The position numbers were made by a program, and so were the translations under genes. Below, in pieces: positions 1 through 7,307 of a stretch of DNA of 26,005 nt. Origin of the DNA: CAZWSE01 sp964636575 (lineage in GTDB: Bacteria; Pseudomonadota; Alphaproteobacteria; Rhodobacterales; Rhodobacteraceae); assembly GCA_964636575.1 (NCBI GenBank), contig CAZWSE010000051.1:1-26005 (forward strand), in the 5' to 3' direction. Under the pieces are notes generated by a model. That model did not search any database. It was not told the DNA's origin and was given only the letters and a program-made list of their open reading frames with translations. Positions within the stretch are counted from its first letter, which is position 1; the number at the start of each line of letters is the position of its first letter.

Positions 1-65
1 TTGAGCGGCGTTCGGGCCTTCAGGCTTTCGGTACGATTTGATTGGTGGAGTATCTGATCCGGCAT
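1..65 (-). CDS. Possible 5' end of an unidentified gene (partial)
   Basis: On the minus strand an ATG at 65 opens a frame that runs without a stop off the left edge, about 21 codons, beginning MPDQILHQSNRTESLK. It follows the GntR gene in the same direction after 43 bases, so it could be the next gene of that operon. The upstream sequence is G-rich but has no clear ribosome binding site, and the frame is too short to recognise. The same stretch read on the plus strand looks like a coding remnant (see the repeat at 32-70), so this call is weak. Confidence 0.25.
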   Translation of the reverse strand, partial: MPDQILHQSNRTESLKARTPL

Positions 66-70
66 TGTCG
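32..70 (+). repeat. Left copy of a 39-base coding-like repeat flanking the catabolic cluster
   Basis: This stretch matches 7171-7209 in direct orientation at 30 of 39 bases, 19 of 21 in the first part. In the same reading frame both copies translate similarly: YDLIGGVSDPALS here and YALIGGVPKPAVS at the right copy, 9 of 13 residues identical. Several differences fall at third codon positions. Here the frame continues six codons to a TGA. The pattern suggests two decayed copies of one coding sequence on either side of the cluster; which gene it came from is not recognised. Confidence 0.4.
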
Positions 71-108
71 ACGCCCCGCCCCCGTCGTTGAACAGGATCC
101 AGATAGGG

Positions 109-771
109 CTAGAGGTCGCTAAGCTGTGTCGTCAGGTAGTCGCCGGTCAGCCCGTAGTGGCGCAGCAGGGCGTCGGAGGCTGCATCGCCGTCGCGTTGCA
201 CTGCGGCTTCGAATATCGCTTCATGCTCGGACGGGATATCACGGTCTTGGTAATTCGGACCACCGGCGGCGAGGTACCGATAGCGGATGTTCAGGTCATA
301 AAGCTGGCTGCAATAGCGTTCCAACATGGGCGATCCGGCATTGCTGAGGAGGGTCATGTGAAAGGCTTTGTGCGCGTCTTCAAAAGTCTCTGTTCCGGTC
401 ATCCGCTTCATGCGGTGATGCGCCAGCACGAGCCGTTCTTCCCAATCGGCGGTCGCCAGTTCTATGGATTGTCGCAGCGCCATGTCTTCTAATGCAGATC
501 GCAGTTTCAGGATTTCTGCGAAGTTTTCGATGCTGGCGGAGGCTGCCCGAAACCCGCGTTGGTCAATGCGTTCGACAAGCATGTCAGAGGTGAGCAGGCT
601 CAAGGCCTCGCGCACGGGTGATGCGCCCGTATCAAGCAATTTGCGCAGCTCTTCGATTTTGAGCTTCTTACCCGCAGGCAAGGCCCCCGTCAGGATCATG
701 TCGCGCAACGACAGATAGGCCGCATGCGTGACCGATGTTTCCTTGCCGCTGCTGTTGTCGATCATGTTCAT
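109..771 (-). CDS. GntR family transcriptional regulator, FCD subfamily
   Basis: This is a 220-residue one-component DNA-binding regulator. The N-terminal winged helix-turn-helix spans about residues 14-76 and carries the family pattern around SPVREALSLL at 51-60. The all-helical FCD ligand-binding domain follows from about 83 to 212, with the histidines that usually bind a metal at about 138, 183 and 205. The position that is usually Asp, four residues before His138, is His134 here. The gene lies 12 bases downstream of the YciI-like gene, with AAGGACC as ribosome binding site; ATG 765 is a possible alternative start two codons in. FCD regulators usually sense small organic acids and repress the neighbouring catabolic operon. 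It most likely controls the divergent operon at 1263-7144 and its own transcription, probably through the palindrome at 1192-1205. The effector is unknown. Confidence 0.9.
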   Translation of the reverse strand: MNMIDNSSGKETSVTHAAYLSLRDMILTGALPAGKKLKIEELRKLLDTGASPVREALSLLTSDMLVERIDQRGFRAASASIENFAEILKLRSALEDMALRQSIELATADWEERLVLAHHRMKRMTGTETFEDAHKAFHMTLLSNAGSPMLERYCSQLYDLNIRYRYLAAGGPNYQDRDIPSEHEAIFEAAVQRDGDAASDALLRHYGLTGDYLTTQLSDL

Positions 772-783
772 GGCGAAGGTCCT

Positions 784-1170
784 TTAGGTCAGTGAAACGC
801 CTTTGGTCGACAGGCCGACAGACAGGTTCAAGGACCCTTCGTTGATCATCCAGCGCCGCAGCACATAGGTCCGCGCGCCGGACTGGTGCATCGGATCGGC
901 GTCGGCCATTGCACGTGCTGCGTCCAGACTTTCGGCCCGGTAGATGATCAGCCCGACCCCTTGCATCTGTTCGCCGGTTTCATCTGACATCGGTCCTGCA
1001 AGGGCCAGTGATCCTGCACGTTCCAGCGTGGCTTGGTAGCTCAGATGGTCTGGCAACGATGCCTTCACATCCTGCGGTTCCTTTGCCGGTGTGGAGACCG
1101 CGGCATAGAGTTCGAGCGCCAATGCCCCGCGTGATTTTGCATCTGCTTTGTAATCGGCCCAAGCAACCAT
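784..1170 (-). CDS. YciI-like protein
   Basis: A 128-residue protein of the YciI type, a dimeric alpha/beta ferredoxin-like fold related to muconolactone isomerase and chlorite-dismutase-like barrels. The support is the central block DHLSYQATLERAGSLALAGP (about 41-60), followed by a middle strand with GVGLIIYRAESLDAARAMADADP, the usual YciI layout of a substrate-binding histidine, a GP loop and a D-P motif. It is transcribed away from the FAH operon and is the first gene of a pair with the GntR regulator. Family members act as small isomerases, hydrolases or dehalogenases in ring-degradation pathways, so an accessory step in the pathway encoded next door is plausible but inferred. Confidence 0.8.
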   Translation of the reverse strand: MVAWADYKADAKSRGALALELYAAVSTPAKEPQDVKASLPDHLSYQATLERAGSLALAGPMSDETGEQMQGVGLIIYRAESLDAARAMADADPMHQSGARTYVLRRWMINEGSLNLSVGLSTKGVSLT

Positions 1171-1191
1171 GGCGTTTTCTCTCCGAATTGA

Positions 1192-1205
1192 AAATATCGA
1201 TATTT
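1192..1205. promoter_or_regulatory. Candidate GntR operator (perfect 14-base palindrome)
   Basis: AAATATCGATATTT is a perfect inverted repeat in the divergent spacer between the YciI-like gene and the FAH gene. It lies about 10 bases downstream of the predicted minus-strand start site and upstream of the plus-strand operon. FCD-type GntR proteins bind short AT-rich palindromes, so this is the natural candidate operator for the regulator at 109-771. This is inference from position and symmetry. Confidence 0.5.
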
Positions 1206-1221
1206 ATTGACTTGCCCTGAT

Positions 1222-1251
1222 ATTGTAGGCAGAAATTATTGAAACTGACAA
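1222..1251 (-). promoter_or_regulatory. Predicted sigma-70 promoter for the YciI-gntR pair
   Basis: On the minus strand a -35 box TTGTCA (1246-1251) is followed after 18 bases by a -10 box TACAAT (1222-1227), both close to consensus. Transcription would start near 1215 and run across the 14-base palindrome before reaching the ATG at 1170, which would allow a bound repressor to block elongation. Confidence 0.5.
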
Positions 1252-1262
1252 GGATGACGCGC

Positions 1263-2129
1263 ATGAAATATCTGGTAGGTGGGGCAAAGGGCAGCACGGC
1301 TGTCTATGCTGTAATGGGCGATGAGGCCGTTAATCTGACCGCCTTGGACCCTGCTGTTGGCCCTGACCTGATGGCGTTGATTTCGGACCCGAAACTGGCA
1401 GAAAAGATGGCCGCCAAGATGGATGGCGCCGCGCGTGTTTCCGTCGCTTCCATTACGCCAGCTTTGCCAGTCGCGGCACCCGGCACCATTATTTGTCTTG
1501 GCCTGAACTACACCGATCACATCAAAGAGGGCGGCTATGAGATCCCTGAGTATCCCGCGTTGTTCATGCGCGGCAAAAACTCAATCATGGCCGCAGGGGC
1601 GCCATTGGTGCGGCCGACCTGTTCGGACAAGCTGGACTATGAGGCCGAGTTGATGTTCATCGTTGGCAAGGGCGGACGTCATATTTCAGAAGCCAATGCC
1701 TTGGATCATGTGTTCGGCTATACCGTTTTCAACGATGGGTCCGTACGGGATTACCAACGCAAGACGCACCAATGGACCCCGGGTAAAAACTTCGACAACA
1801 CAGGCGCGATTGGCCCCTTTGTTGTGACCCCTGATGAGGTGCCAGAAGGGGCTGCCGGACTTAAGATTGAAAGCCGCGTTGGGTCGGAAATTCTGCAATC
1901 TTCAAACACAGGCAACATGATTTGGTCTGTGGCGCAGACCATCGCGACGATTTCCGAATACACGACGCTTGCGGCGGGGGACTTGATCGCAATGGGCACA
2001 CCGCCCGGAGTTGGCCATGCCAAAAAGCCGAACCCGCGTTGGCTGGTGCCTGGCGAAACTGTGGATATCGAGATCGAAGGCATTGGCATTTGTTCGAACC
2101 CCATCGTGGATGAGGTAGCTGCCCCATGA
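1263..2129 (+). CDS. Fumarylacetoacetate hydrolase (FAH) family protein
   Basis: A 288-residue cytosolic enzyme of the FAH superfamily, which hydrolyses or decarboxylates C-C bonds in 2-oxo or 1,3-dicarbonyl acids formed by ring cleavage. The core starts at ICLGLNYTDHIKE (about 77-89). The Mg/Mn ligands are seen as E127 and E129 in DYEAEL and D158 in FNDGS. The C-terminal GDLIAMGTPPGVG loop is typical. ATG 1263 is chosen because AAGGA lies 8 bases upstream; the in-frame TTG at 1239 and ATG at 1254 have poorer context. It is the first gene of the plus-strand catabolic operon and its stop overlaps the next start by four bases. The exact reaction cannot be assigned: candidates are an acylpyruvate-type hydrolase or a 2-oxo-hept-3-ene-dioate type isomerase or decarboxylase. 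Confidence 0.9.
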   Translation: MKYLVGGAKGSTAVYAVMGDEAVNLTALDPAVGPDLMALISDPKLAEKMAAKMDGAARVSVASITPALPVAAPGTIICLGLNYTDHIKEGGYEIPEYPALFMRGKNSIMAAGAPLVRPTCSDKLDYEAELMFIVGKGGRHISEANALDHVFGYTVFNDGSVRDYQRKTHQWTPGKNFDNTGAIGPFVVTPDEVPEGAAGLKIESRVGSEILQSSNTGNMIWSVAQTIATISEYTTLAAGDLIAMGTPPGVGHAKKPNPRWLVPGETVDIEIEGIGICSNPIVDEVAAP

Positions 2130-2791
2130 GCGCACCCACCGGAGCCGAACTGGACGCGTTGCGTGCCAAGGCGCAAGAAGATCACCGTGCCTTGCGGGGG
2201 CGCATTTCACGGCTTTCAGACGATGCCCTTGATCTGATCCTGCGCGATGCGCGGTCTCATTATGCCTGGACCGACACACCGATCCCTGACGGGTTGTTGG
2301 AAGAGATCTACGACATCACCATAAACGGGCCGACCTCAATGAACACGCTGCCTGCGCGGTTCGTTTTCGTGAAATCCCCCGAAGGAAAAGAGCGGTTGGC
2401 CAAGTCGTTGAAGCCGCAGAATGTGGCCAAGATGATGGGCGCACCCGTTACGGCGATCATCGCGCAAGACATGGATTTCTGGCACGAATTGCCGTTCCTT
2501 TTTCCTCATGAAGATCGCCGCCATTTGTTTGATGGCAATGACGCCTATTGCGCAGACACGGCCTATCGGAACGCCACGCTTCAAGGGGCGTATTTCATGA
2601 TTGCCGCCCGCGCGGTTGGCTTGGACGTTGGCGCGATGTCGGGGTTCTCGAACGCTGTCGTCGATGAGGAATTTTTTGCAGGCACCACGCTGAAATCGAA
2701 TTTCTTGTGCAATATTGGCTACGCGGATGAAACGGCCCTGTTCCAGAAACTGCCGCGCTTTGCGTTCGACCAAGTTTGCAGCATGGCCTGA
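2126..2791 (+). CDS. RutE-like nitroreductase family flavoprotein (malonic semialdehyde reductase type)
   Basis: A 221-residue FMN-dependent oxidoreductase of the nitroreductase fold. It matches the RutE/HadB subfamily by motifs: WTDTPIPDGLLEEIYDI, NGPTSMNTLPARFVFV, FPHEDRRHLF, NATLQGAYFMIAARAVGLD and GTTLKSNFLCNIGY. RutE reduces malonic semialdehyde to 3-hydroxypropionate in uracil breakdown, but other rut genes are absent here, so a different enal, semialdehyde or nitro substrate is possible. Compared with E. coli RutE (about 196 residues) there is an N-terminal extension of roughly 25 residues. The start ATG overlaps the FAH stop (ATGA), indicating translational coupling. Confidence 0.88.
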   Translation: MSAPTGAELDALRAKAQEDHRALRGRISRLSDDALDLILRDARSHYAWTDTPIPDGLLEEIYDITINGPTSMNTLPARFVFVKSPEGKERLAKSLKPQNVAKMMGAPVTAIIAQDMDFWHELPFLFPHEDRRHLFDGNDAYCADTAYRNATLQGAYFMIAARAVGLDVGAMSGFSNAVVDEEFFAGTTLKSNFLCNIGYADETALFQKLPRFAFDQVCSMA

Positions 2792-2801
2792 GGAGGATAC
2801 C

Positions 2802-3260
2802 ATGGCGATAAAAATGAAAACTGTCGTGACTTACCGCGCCAAAGCGGCTTGTCCGACCCATTCGCGCACCGAAATTCCGGTGCGTGATTTGAATGTGATC
2901 ATCGACGAGCCCGAAGAACGCGGCGGCACCAATCTGGGGCCAAGTCCGACAGAGACGGCCATGACCGCGCTGATTGCCTGTACCAATGTGATCGGTCACA
3001 AAAATGCGCATCGTCTTGGCATTGATCTGGGAGAGATCAGTATCGACGCGGCGTGCCAGTTCGATCGGCGTGGCGTGTTGATGCAAGAAGAGATCGACCT
3101 GCCGTTTCCGGCCGTTACACTGACCGTAAATTGCGAAAGCCCCGCCAGCCAAGAGGAGTTGGATTTGGTCGGGGTCGAGACCGCAAAGTACTGTGCCATT
3201 GCAAAACTGTTTGAGGCCGCGGGGACGGACCTGACAGTGAACTGGGTGAAAGTGAATTAA
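2802..3260 (+). CDS. OsmC family protein
   Basis: A 152-residue OsmC/Ohr-fold protein, probably a dimeric thiol peroxidase or related hydrolase. Two conserved cysteines lie at the expected places, Cys60 in ALIACTNV and Cys131 in AKYCAIAKLF, preceded by the GPSPTE turn at 47-52. The start at 2802 is set by a strong AGGAGG (2791-2796) that overlaps the stop of the nitroreductase gene; a longer in-frame reading back to 2715 lies wholly inside that gene and is rejected. In the operon it may remove organic hydroperoxides or reactive thiol adducts formed in ring catabolism. This role is inferred. Confidence 0.88.
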   Translation: MAIKMKTVVTYRAKAACPTHSRTEIPVRDLNVIIDEPEERGGTNLGPSPTETAMTALIACTNVIGHKNAHRLGIDLGEISIDAACQFDRRGVLMQEEIDLPFPAVTLTVNCESPASQEELDLVGVETAKYCAIAKLFEAAGTDLTVNWVKVN

Positions 3261-3303
3261 ACAAAAGGGCCAATGCGCCCGAATTCCGTGGGAGGAAAAA
3301 CAC

Positions 3304-4377
3304 ATGATGAATTGGACAAGACGCAGCCTTTTGGGCGCCACGCTTGCGGTGATGACGGCTTTGCCGGCTGCTGCACAACAGACCATTACCGCAGTCGCCA
3401 TCGACGGATATCCGGACCGGGCTTTGTGGGTCAAAGAATTCTCGAATTTCTTCATTCCCGAAGTCGACCGCCGTCTGGCCGAGACCGGCAACTACAAGAT
3501 GGACTGGCAGGAAAACTACGGTGGATCCATCGTAAAACCCAAAGGCGTGCTGGAAGGCATCCAGCTGGGTTTGGGTGACATCGGTATCGTCACCACCATT
3601 TTCCATTCGTCGAAATTGCCGAGCCAAGGGCTTGCAGCGGTGACGCCGTTTGTGTCTTCGGACGCCCGTGCCGTGGCGAAGGCCGTTGACGAAATTGCCC
3701 GTGAATTCCCTGCCATGCAGAACGAGTTTACAGCCCAGAACCAAGTCTATCTGGCCACAGGTGTCGTGCTGAACAGCTATCAGGTGTTCTCAACCACTGA
3801 GGTCAGCGGTATTTCTGATCTTGAAGGCAAGAAGGTTGCAGGTGCGGGTATGAACCTGCGCTATCTTGAAGGCATCAAAGATGCAGCCGGTGTGCGGGGC
3901 GGTTTGACCGACTTCTATAACATGCTGCAAACCGGCTTGGTAGATGCCGCACAGCTTTGGCCAGAGGCAGCGGCGACCTTCAAAATCTCGGAAGTTGCCC
4001 CTTACATGTTGCGCGCTGATTTGGGGGCTGTGAACTCCAAGACGATCACCGTGAACAAAGACTATTGGGATGGTTTGCCGGATGAAGTGAAAGAAACGCT
4101 TCAGGCTGTGGCCATTGACTACCGTGATCACTTGGCGGGCCTCGCGATGGACCGTGCTGCTGCCGCAGAAGAGGCATATGTCGCCGCAGGTGGCACCATC
4201 GTTGAAGTGTCGGCCGAGGATCGCGCCGCTTGGGCGAATGCGATGCCCAACATCGCGATGGAGCTGGCCGAGACGCTGAACGGCAATGGCGAGCAAGGCA
4301 CCGAAATCATTGCAGCCTATCTGGCCAAGCTTGAGGCTGCGGGCTTCACCGGTGTTCGTGATTGGACCCAACCCTAA
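3304..4377 (+). CDS. TRAP transporter substrate-binding protein, DctP/TAXI-like
   Basis: A 357-residue periplasmic solute receptor for the permeases encoded directly downstream. The leader has a twin-arginine pattern, TRRSLLGATLA at about 5-15, then a hydrophobic stretch and an Ala-rich cleavage region ending near AAAQQ (residue 25), so Tat export is possible. The DctP-type fold is indicated by the GGSIVKPKGVLEGIQLGLGDIGIV block (about 73-96), SDLEGKKVAGAGMNLRYL (171-188) and GLVDAAQLWPEAA. In most DctP proteins an Arg that binds the ligand carboxylate stands where Ala179 stands here; Arg186 is nearby. GGGAGG precedes the start. The ligand is presumably the substrate of the dioxygenase pathway, but is unknown. 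Confidence 0.92.
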   Translation: MMNWTRRSLLGATLAVMTALPAAAQQTITAVAIDGYPDRALWVKEFSNFFIPEVDRRLAETGNYKMDWQENYGGSIVKPKGVLEGIQLGLGDIGIVTTIFHSSKLPSQGLAAVTPFVSSDARAVAKAVDEIAREFPAMQNEFTAQNQVYLATGVVLNSYQVFSTTEVSGISDLEGKKVAGAGMNLRYLEGIKDAAGVRGGLTDFYNMLQTGLVDAAQLWPEAAATFKISEVAPYMLRADLGAVNSKTITVNKDYWDGLPDEVKETLQAVAIDYRDHLAGLAMDRAAAAEEAYVAAGGTIVEVSAEDRAAWANAMPNIAMELAETLNGNGEQGTEIIAAYLAKLEAAGFTGVRDWTQP

Positions 4378-4407
4378 GACCTGACGACCCGAGAAGGGGC
4401 CAAGAAC

Positions 4408-4959
4408 ATGCTGAAGTCTGCACTGGCTGGCCTGTCTCGGGTCGCCAATACCCTTGCCATCGCCGCCAACGTGGCCGGAACCTGCACGGTTCTCGCGTTG
4501 GTGGTTATTCTGAATGTCGATGTGATCATGCGCGGGGCATTTAACGCGCCGCTTAAAGGCACCTACGAAATTGTCCAGCTTGCGGTCGTGTTCATTGTCT
4601 TCTTGCAGCTGGCCGATGTGGTGCGGGTTGATCGGTTGACCCGCTCTGACGGCTTTTTGAACCTTTTGCACAGTCGCCGCCCGGGTCTGACCGCAAATCT
4701 GCGGCGGATCATCAATGCGGTGTCGGCTGTTTTCATGTTCCTGATCGCCTACATCATGTTTCCCGAGTTTATCAAAATGTGGGGCACGCAGGATTTCTTT
4801 GGCGTGCCGGGGGTGTTCACTGTCCCGTGGTGGCCGGTCAAGCTGGTGATCGCAGGCGGCAGTGCGCTGGCCTGTTTGATCTTCGTTCTCAAAGTGATCT
4901 CTGCGCAAGATCGGCCACAGTTGATCCGCGCGCCCGAGCATGACGAGACCCGCTCATGA
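4408..4959 (+). CDS. TRAP transporter small permease (DctQ-like)
   Basis: A 183-residue inner-membrane protein with four predicted helices: about residues 13-36, 50-66 (YEIVQLAVVFIVFLQLADVV), 94-116 and 130-153. The DctQ signature is the motif VDVIMRGAFNAPLKGTYEIVQ in the first loop. It pairs with the large permease downstream, whose start overlaps its stop (ATGA), and works with the periplasmic receptor just upstream in sodium- or proton-driven uptake. The N-terminus is well placed after AGAAGGGG. Confidence 0.92.
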   Translation: MLKSALAGLSRVANTLAIAANVAGTCTVLALVVILNVDVIMRGAFNAPLKGTYEIVQLAVVFIVFLQLADVVRVDRLTRSDGFLNLLHSRRPGLTANLRRIINAVSAVFMFLIAYIMFPEFIKMWGTQDFFGVPGVFTVPWWPVKLVIAGGSALACLIFVLKVISAQDRPQLIRAPEHDETRS

Positions 4960-6260
4960 CCCCCATTGAGATCGGCCTTATCTCTGTTGTTGCTATCGTC
5001 TTCCTGATCTACGCGGGTGTCTACATCCCCGTGGCTTTGGGCACTGTGTCCATCATTTCGATCTGGCTGATGCGCGACAACTTTACCCTGTCGTTGAATC
5101 TGCTGAAGATCGCGGTGGGTGACAGCGCTATGGTCTATAGTTTTGCGACGATACCGTTGTTTACGTTTATGGGGTTAATCGTCTCGAAAGCGGGGCTGGG
5201 CAGGGACATCTACGAAGTCATGACAATGCGCTTTCGCAAGGTCAAAGGCGGGATTGGGATGGCGACTGTGGGGGCCAATGCGGTGTTTGCAGCGGTAACA
5301 GGGTCTTCTATCGCGTCGGCCTCTGTGTTCACCAAAGTGTCCGTGCCGCAGATGATCGCGCAAGACTACAACCCGCGTTTTGCTGTGGGCGTAGTCGCCG
5401 GATCATCGGTTTTGGGTATGATCATTCCACCCTCTGCGATGCTGATCATCTACAGCTTTGTGGCCGAACAATCTGTGGGCGATATGTTCCTTGCAGGGGT
5501 CATCCCCGGCATCATGCTGGCCATCGCCTACGTTGCGGCGATCTGGTTCATGGGGCGTTTCACACCGGCGTTCGTCGGCGGGCGGGTCGTTGAGGACACG
5601 GAGTGGATGTCTGGCCGCGAAGTCGCATCAAAGACGCTACCCACCTTGGGCCTGATTACCATCGTCTTGGGAGGCATCTATACAGGCTGGATGACAGCCG
5701 TTGAGGCAGGGGCAACCGGATCGCTTGTGGCGCTGATCATCGCACTGGTGCGTCGGTCTATGTCGCTCAAAGGGTTCTGGGAAGCTTTGCTGGAAACCGG
5801 CCACATCACCGCGGCGATCTTGTTCTTGATCACTGCCGCGTCGATTTATTCGCGCATGCTGGGTCTTGCGGGTTTGCCCAACCAGCTACAGGATTTGCTG
5901 GCTGGAAATTCGGCGTCCTTTTGGACGATCATGTTGCTTTATGTGCTGCTGATGATCTTCCTTGGGACGATCCTTGATACGGCATCTATCATTTTGATCG
6001 TTGTGCCGCTGTTTCTGCCACTGGTGGAAGCGCTGGATCTGTCGCTGATCTGGTTTGGCATCATTACGGTCGTGGGGGCGGAGATCGGGCTACTGACACC
6101 GCCGCTCGGGATTTCGTGTTTCGTCATCAAATCGACGCTCAACGATGATCGCATATCGCTCAAGGATGTGTTCATGGGTGCGCTTCCTTTTGCGTTCGTT
6201 ATGCTCATCATACTGTTTATCCTGATCGAGTTCCCGATTCTCAGTCTCGCTTTACTTTAA
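4956..6260 (+). CDS. TRAP transporter large permease (DctM-like)
   Basis: A 434-residue polytopic permease with about 12 hydrophobic helices along its length, the usual size for DctM. Typical features are the AVTGSSIASASVFTKVSVPQM block near residues 113-133, IIPPSAMLIIYSFVAEQSVG near 155-174, and GAEIGLLTPPLGISCFVIKS near the C-terminal end. This is the ion-coupled translocating subunit of the TRAP system. It starts inside the last four bases of the small permease gene and is followed after 11 bases by the ring-cleavage dioxygenase gene, so import and catabolism are in one transcript. Confidence 0.94.
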   Translation: MTPIEIGLISVVAIVFLIYAGVYIPVALGTVSIISIWLMRDNFTLSLNLLKIAVGDSAMVYSFATIPLFTFMGLIVSKAGLGRDIYEVMTMRFRKVKGGIGMATVGANAVFAAVTGSSIASASVFTKVSVPQMIAQDYNPRFAVGVVAGSSVLGMIIPPSAMLIIYSFVAEQSVGDMFLAGVIPGIMLAIAYVAAIWFMGRFTPAFVGGRVVEDTEWMSGREVASKTLPTLGLITIVLGGIYTGWMTAVEAGATGSLVALIIALVRRSMSLKGFWEALLETGHITAAILFLITAASIYSRMLGLAGLPNQLQDLLAGNSASFWTIMLLYVLLMIFLGTILDTASIILIVVPLFLPLVEALDLSLIWFGIITVVGAEIGLLTPPLGISCFVIKSTLNDDRISLKDVFMGALPFAFVMLIILFILIEFPILSLALL

Positions 6261-6271
6261 GGAGTTCCGCC

Positions 6272-7144
6272 ATGCGTACAGTCACCAAAGACAACATCAC
6301 CGACGTCTTCAAAAGCTACTACGGCGATGACATGCAGCCGCGCACCCGCGAAATCCTGAGCGCTCTTGTCGAGCACATGCATAACTTCGCACGTGAAACG
6401 AACCTGACCCATGAAGAATGGCGCCAAGGCATTGCGTTTCTTGAAGGCTGTGCAGCGATTGAATCCGAGGACCGGCATGAATTTGTGCTGGCCTCGGACG
6501 TGCTGGGCGTCTCCTCATTGGTCGACATGCTGCAAACCCGCGACGATGCAACGTCGTCGTCCGTGCTGGGGCCGTTCCACGTCTCGGGCGCACCCCCTTT
6601 GGAGGTCGGTGGCGATATGAAACGTGATTTCGGCGGACCTGTTTTGTTGGCCGAAGGCGTTATCCGCGACACCGATGGCAACCCCATTGCGGGTGCTGAA
6701 CTTGATATCTGGCAAACCGCACCAAACGGTCTTTATGCCAGTCAGGACGCGGCACAAGATACATATTCGTTTCACGGATTGATGACGGTTGGCGAGGATG
6801 GGCGCTATGCGTTCACGACCGTAAAGCCCGTTGAATACACCGTTCCGACCGATGGCCCTGTCGGTGACATCTTGCGCGCCTGTGGACGCCACCCTTGGCG
6901 CCCGTCGCATCTGCACTTCATCGTAAAGGCACCGGGGTACCACACGTTGGTGACCGAGATTTTTCCCGACGATGACCCGTATCTTGATCAAGACACCGTC
7001 TTCGGCGTGCGCGATGATTTGGTGATGACCTATAAAGAAAAGCAACCTTCAGACTTTCCCGAAGGCATGGCGCTTTCCGGCAAAATCGATGCACCCTTTT
7101 TGGCCGTGGACTTTGATGTTGTTTTGGCCAGCGAAGATACGTGA
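6272..7144 (+). CDS. Intradiol ring-cleavage dioxygenase, hydroxyquinol 1,2-dioxygenase-like
   Basis: A 290-residue non-haem Fe(III) dioxygenase that opens catechol-type rings between the two hydroxyls. The four iron ligands of the family are visible: Tyr155 (NGLYASQD), Tyr189 (VEYTVP), His213 and His215 (RPSHLHF). The N-terminal helical dimerisation region, about residues 1-100 with TREILSALVEHMHNFARETNLT and FVLASDVLGVSSLVD, resembles hydroxyquinol and chlorocatechol enzymes rather than protocatechuate dioxygenase. Hydroxyquinol cleavage would give maleylacetate, but no maleylacetate reductase lies in the window; the neighbouring flavoprotein or FAH enzyme could act on the product. It is the last gene of the operon, with AAGGAG as ribosome binding site. 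Confidence 0.92.
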   Translation: MRTVTKDNITDVFKSYYGDDMQPRTREILSALVEHMHNFARETNLTHEEWRQGIAFLEGCAAIESEDRHEFVLASDVLGVSSLVDMLQTRDDATSSSVLGPFHVSGAPPLEVGGDMKRDFGGPVLLAEGVIRDTDGNPIAGAELDIWQTAPNGLYASQDAAQDTYSFHGLMTVGEDGRYAFTTVKPVEYTVPTDGPVGDILRACGRHPWRPSHLHFIVKAPGYHTLVTEIFPDDDPYLDQDTVFGVRDDLVMTYKEKQPSDFPEGMALSGKIDAPFLAVDFDVVLASEDT

Positions 7145-7170
7145 ATCGTCTCGGGCTTATGAGCGCAGTA

Positions 7171-7209
7171 TACGCTTTGATTGGGGGAGTACCCAAACCT
7201 GCTGTGTCG
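7171..7209 (+). repeat. Right copy of the 39-base coding-like repeat flanking the catabolic cluster
   Basis: Direct-orientation partner of 32-70 (30 of 39 bases). Here the frame reads YALIGGVPKPAVSL and then stops with TGA; an ATG at 7159 gives a possible 18-codon mini-frame, too short to call a gene. The two copies bracket the regulator, transport and catabolic genes. Confidence 0.4.
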
Positions 7210-7254
7210 CTTTGACGATCTGAGCTATTCCACGCGCGCACATTAGACATGAAA

Positions 7255-7285
7255 AAAGGCGGCGAGGTTTCCCTGCGCCGCCTTT
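7255..7285. terminator. Bidirectional intrinsic terminator between dioxygenase operon and acidic-protein gene
   Basis: A perfect 10-base-pair GC-rich stem (AAAGGCGGCG at 7255-7264, CGCCGCCTTT at 7276-7285) with an 11-base loop lies between two convergent genes. On the minus strand the stem is followed by a run of Us (the A run at 7252-7257), so it is a good terminator for the gene ending at 7308. On the plus strand the U-tract is shorter. Confidence 0.8.
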
Positions 7286-7307
7286 CTAATTCTGTGAGTG
7301 CGAGGCC

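Noticed and set aside
2595..3491. 298-codon open frame on the minus strand
   Set aside because: Crosses three recognised plus-strand genes and has no motif or ribosome binding site.
3790..4941. 383-codon open frame on the minus strand
   Set aside because: Antisense to the TRAP receptor and small permease genes, which have clear homology; the His/Gln/Arg-rich translation is typical of an antisense shadow.
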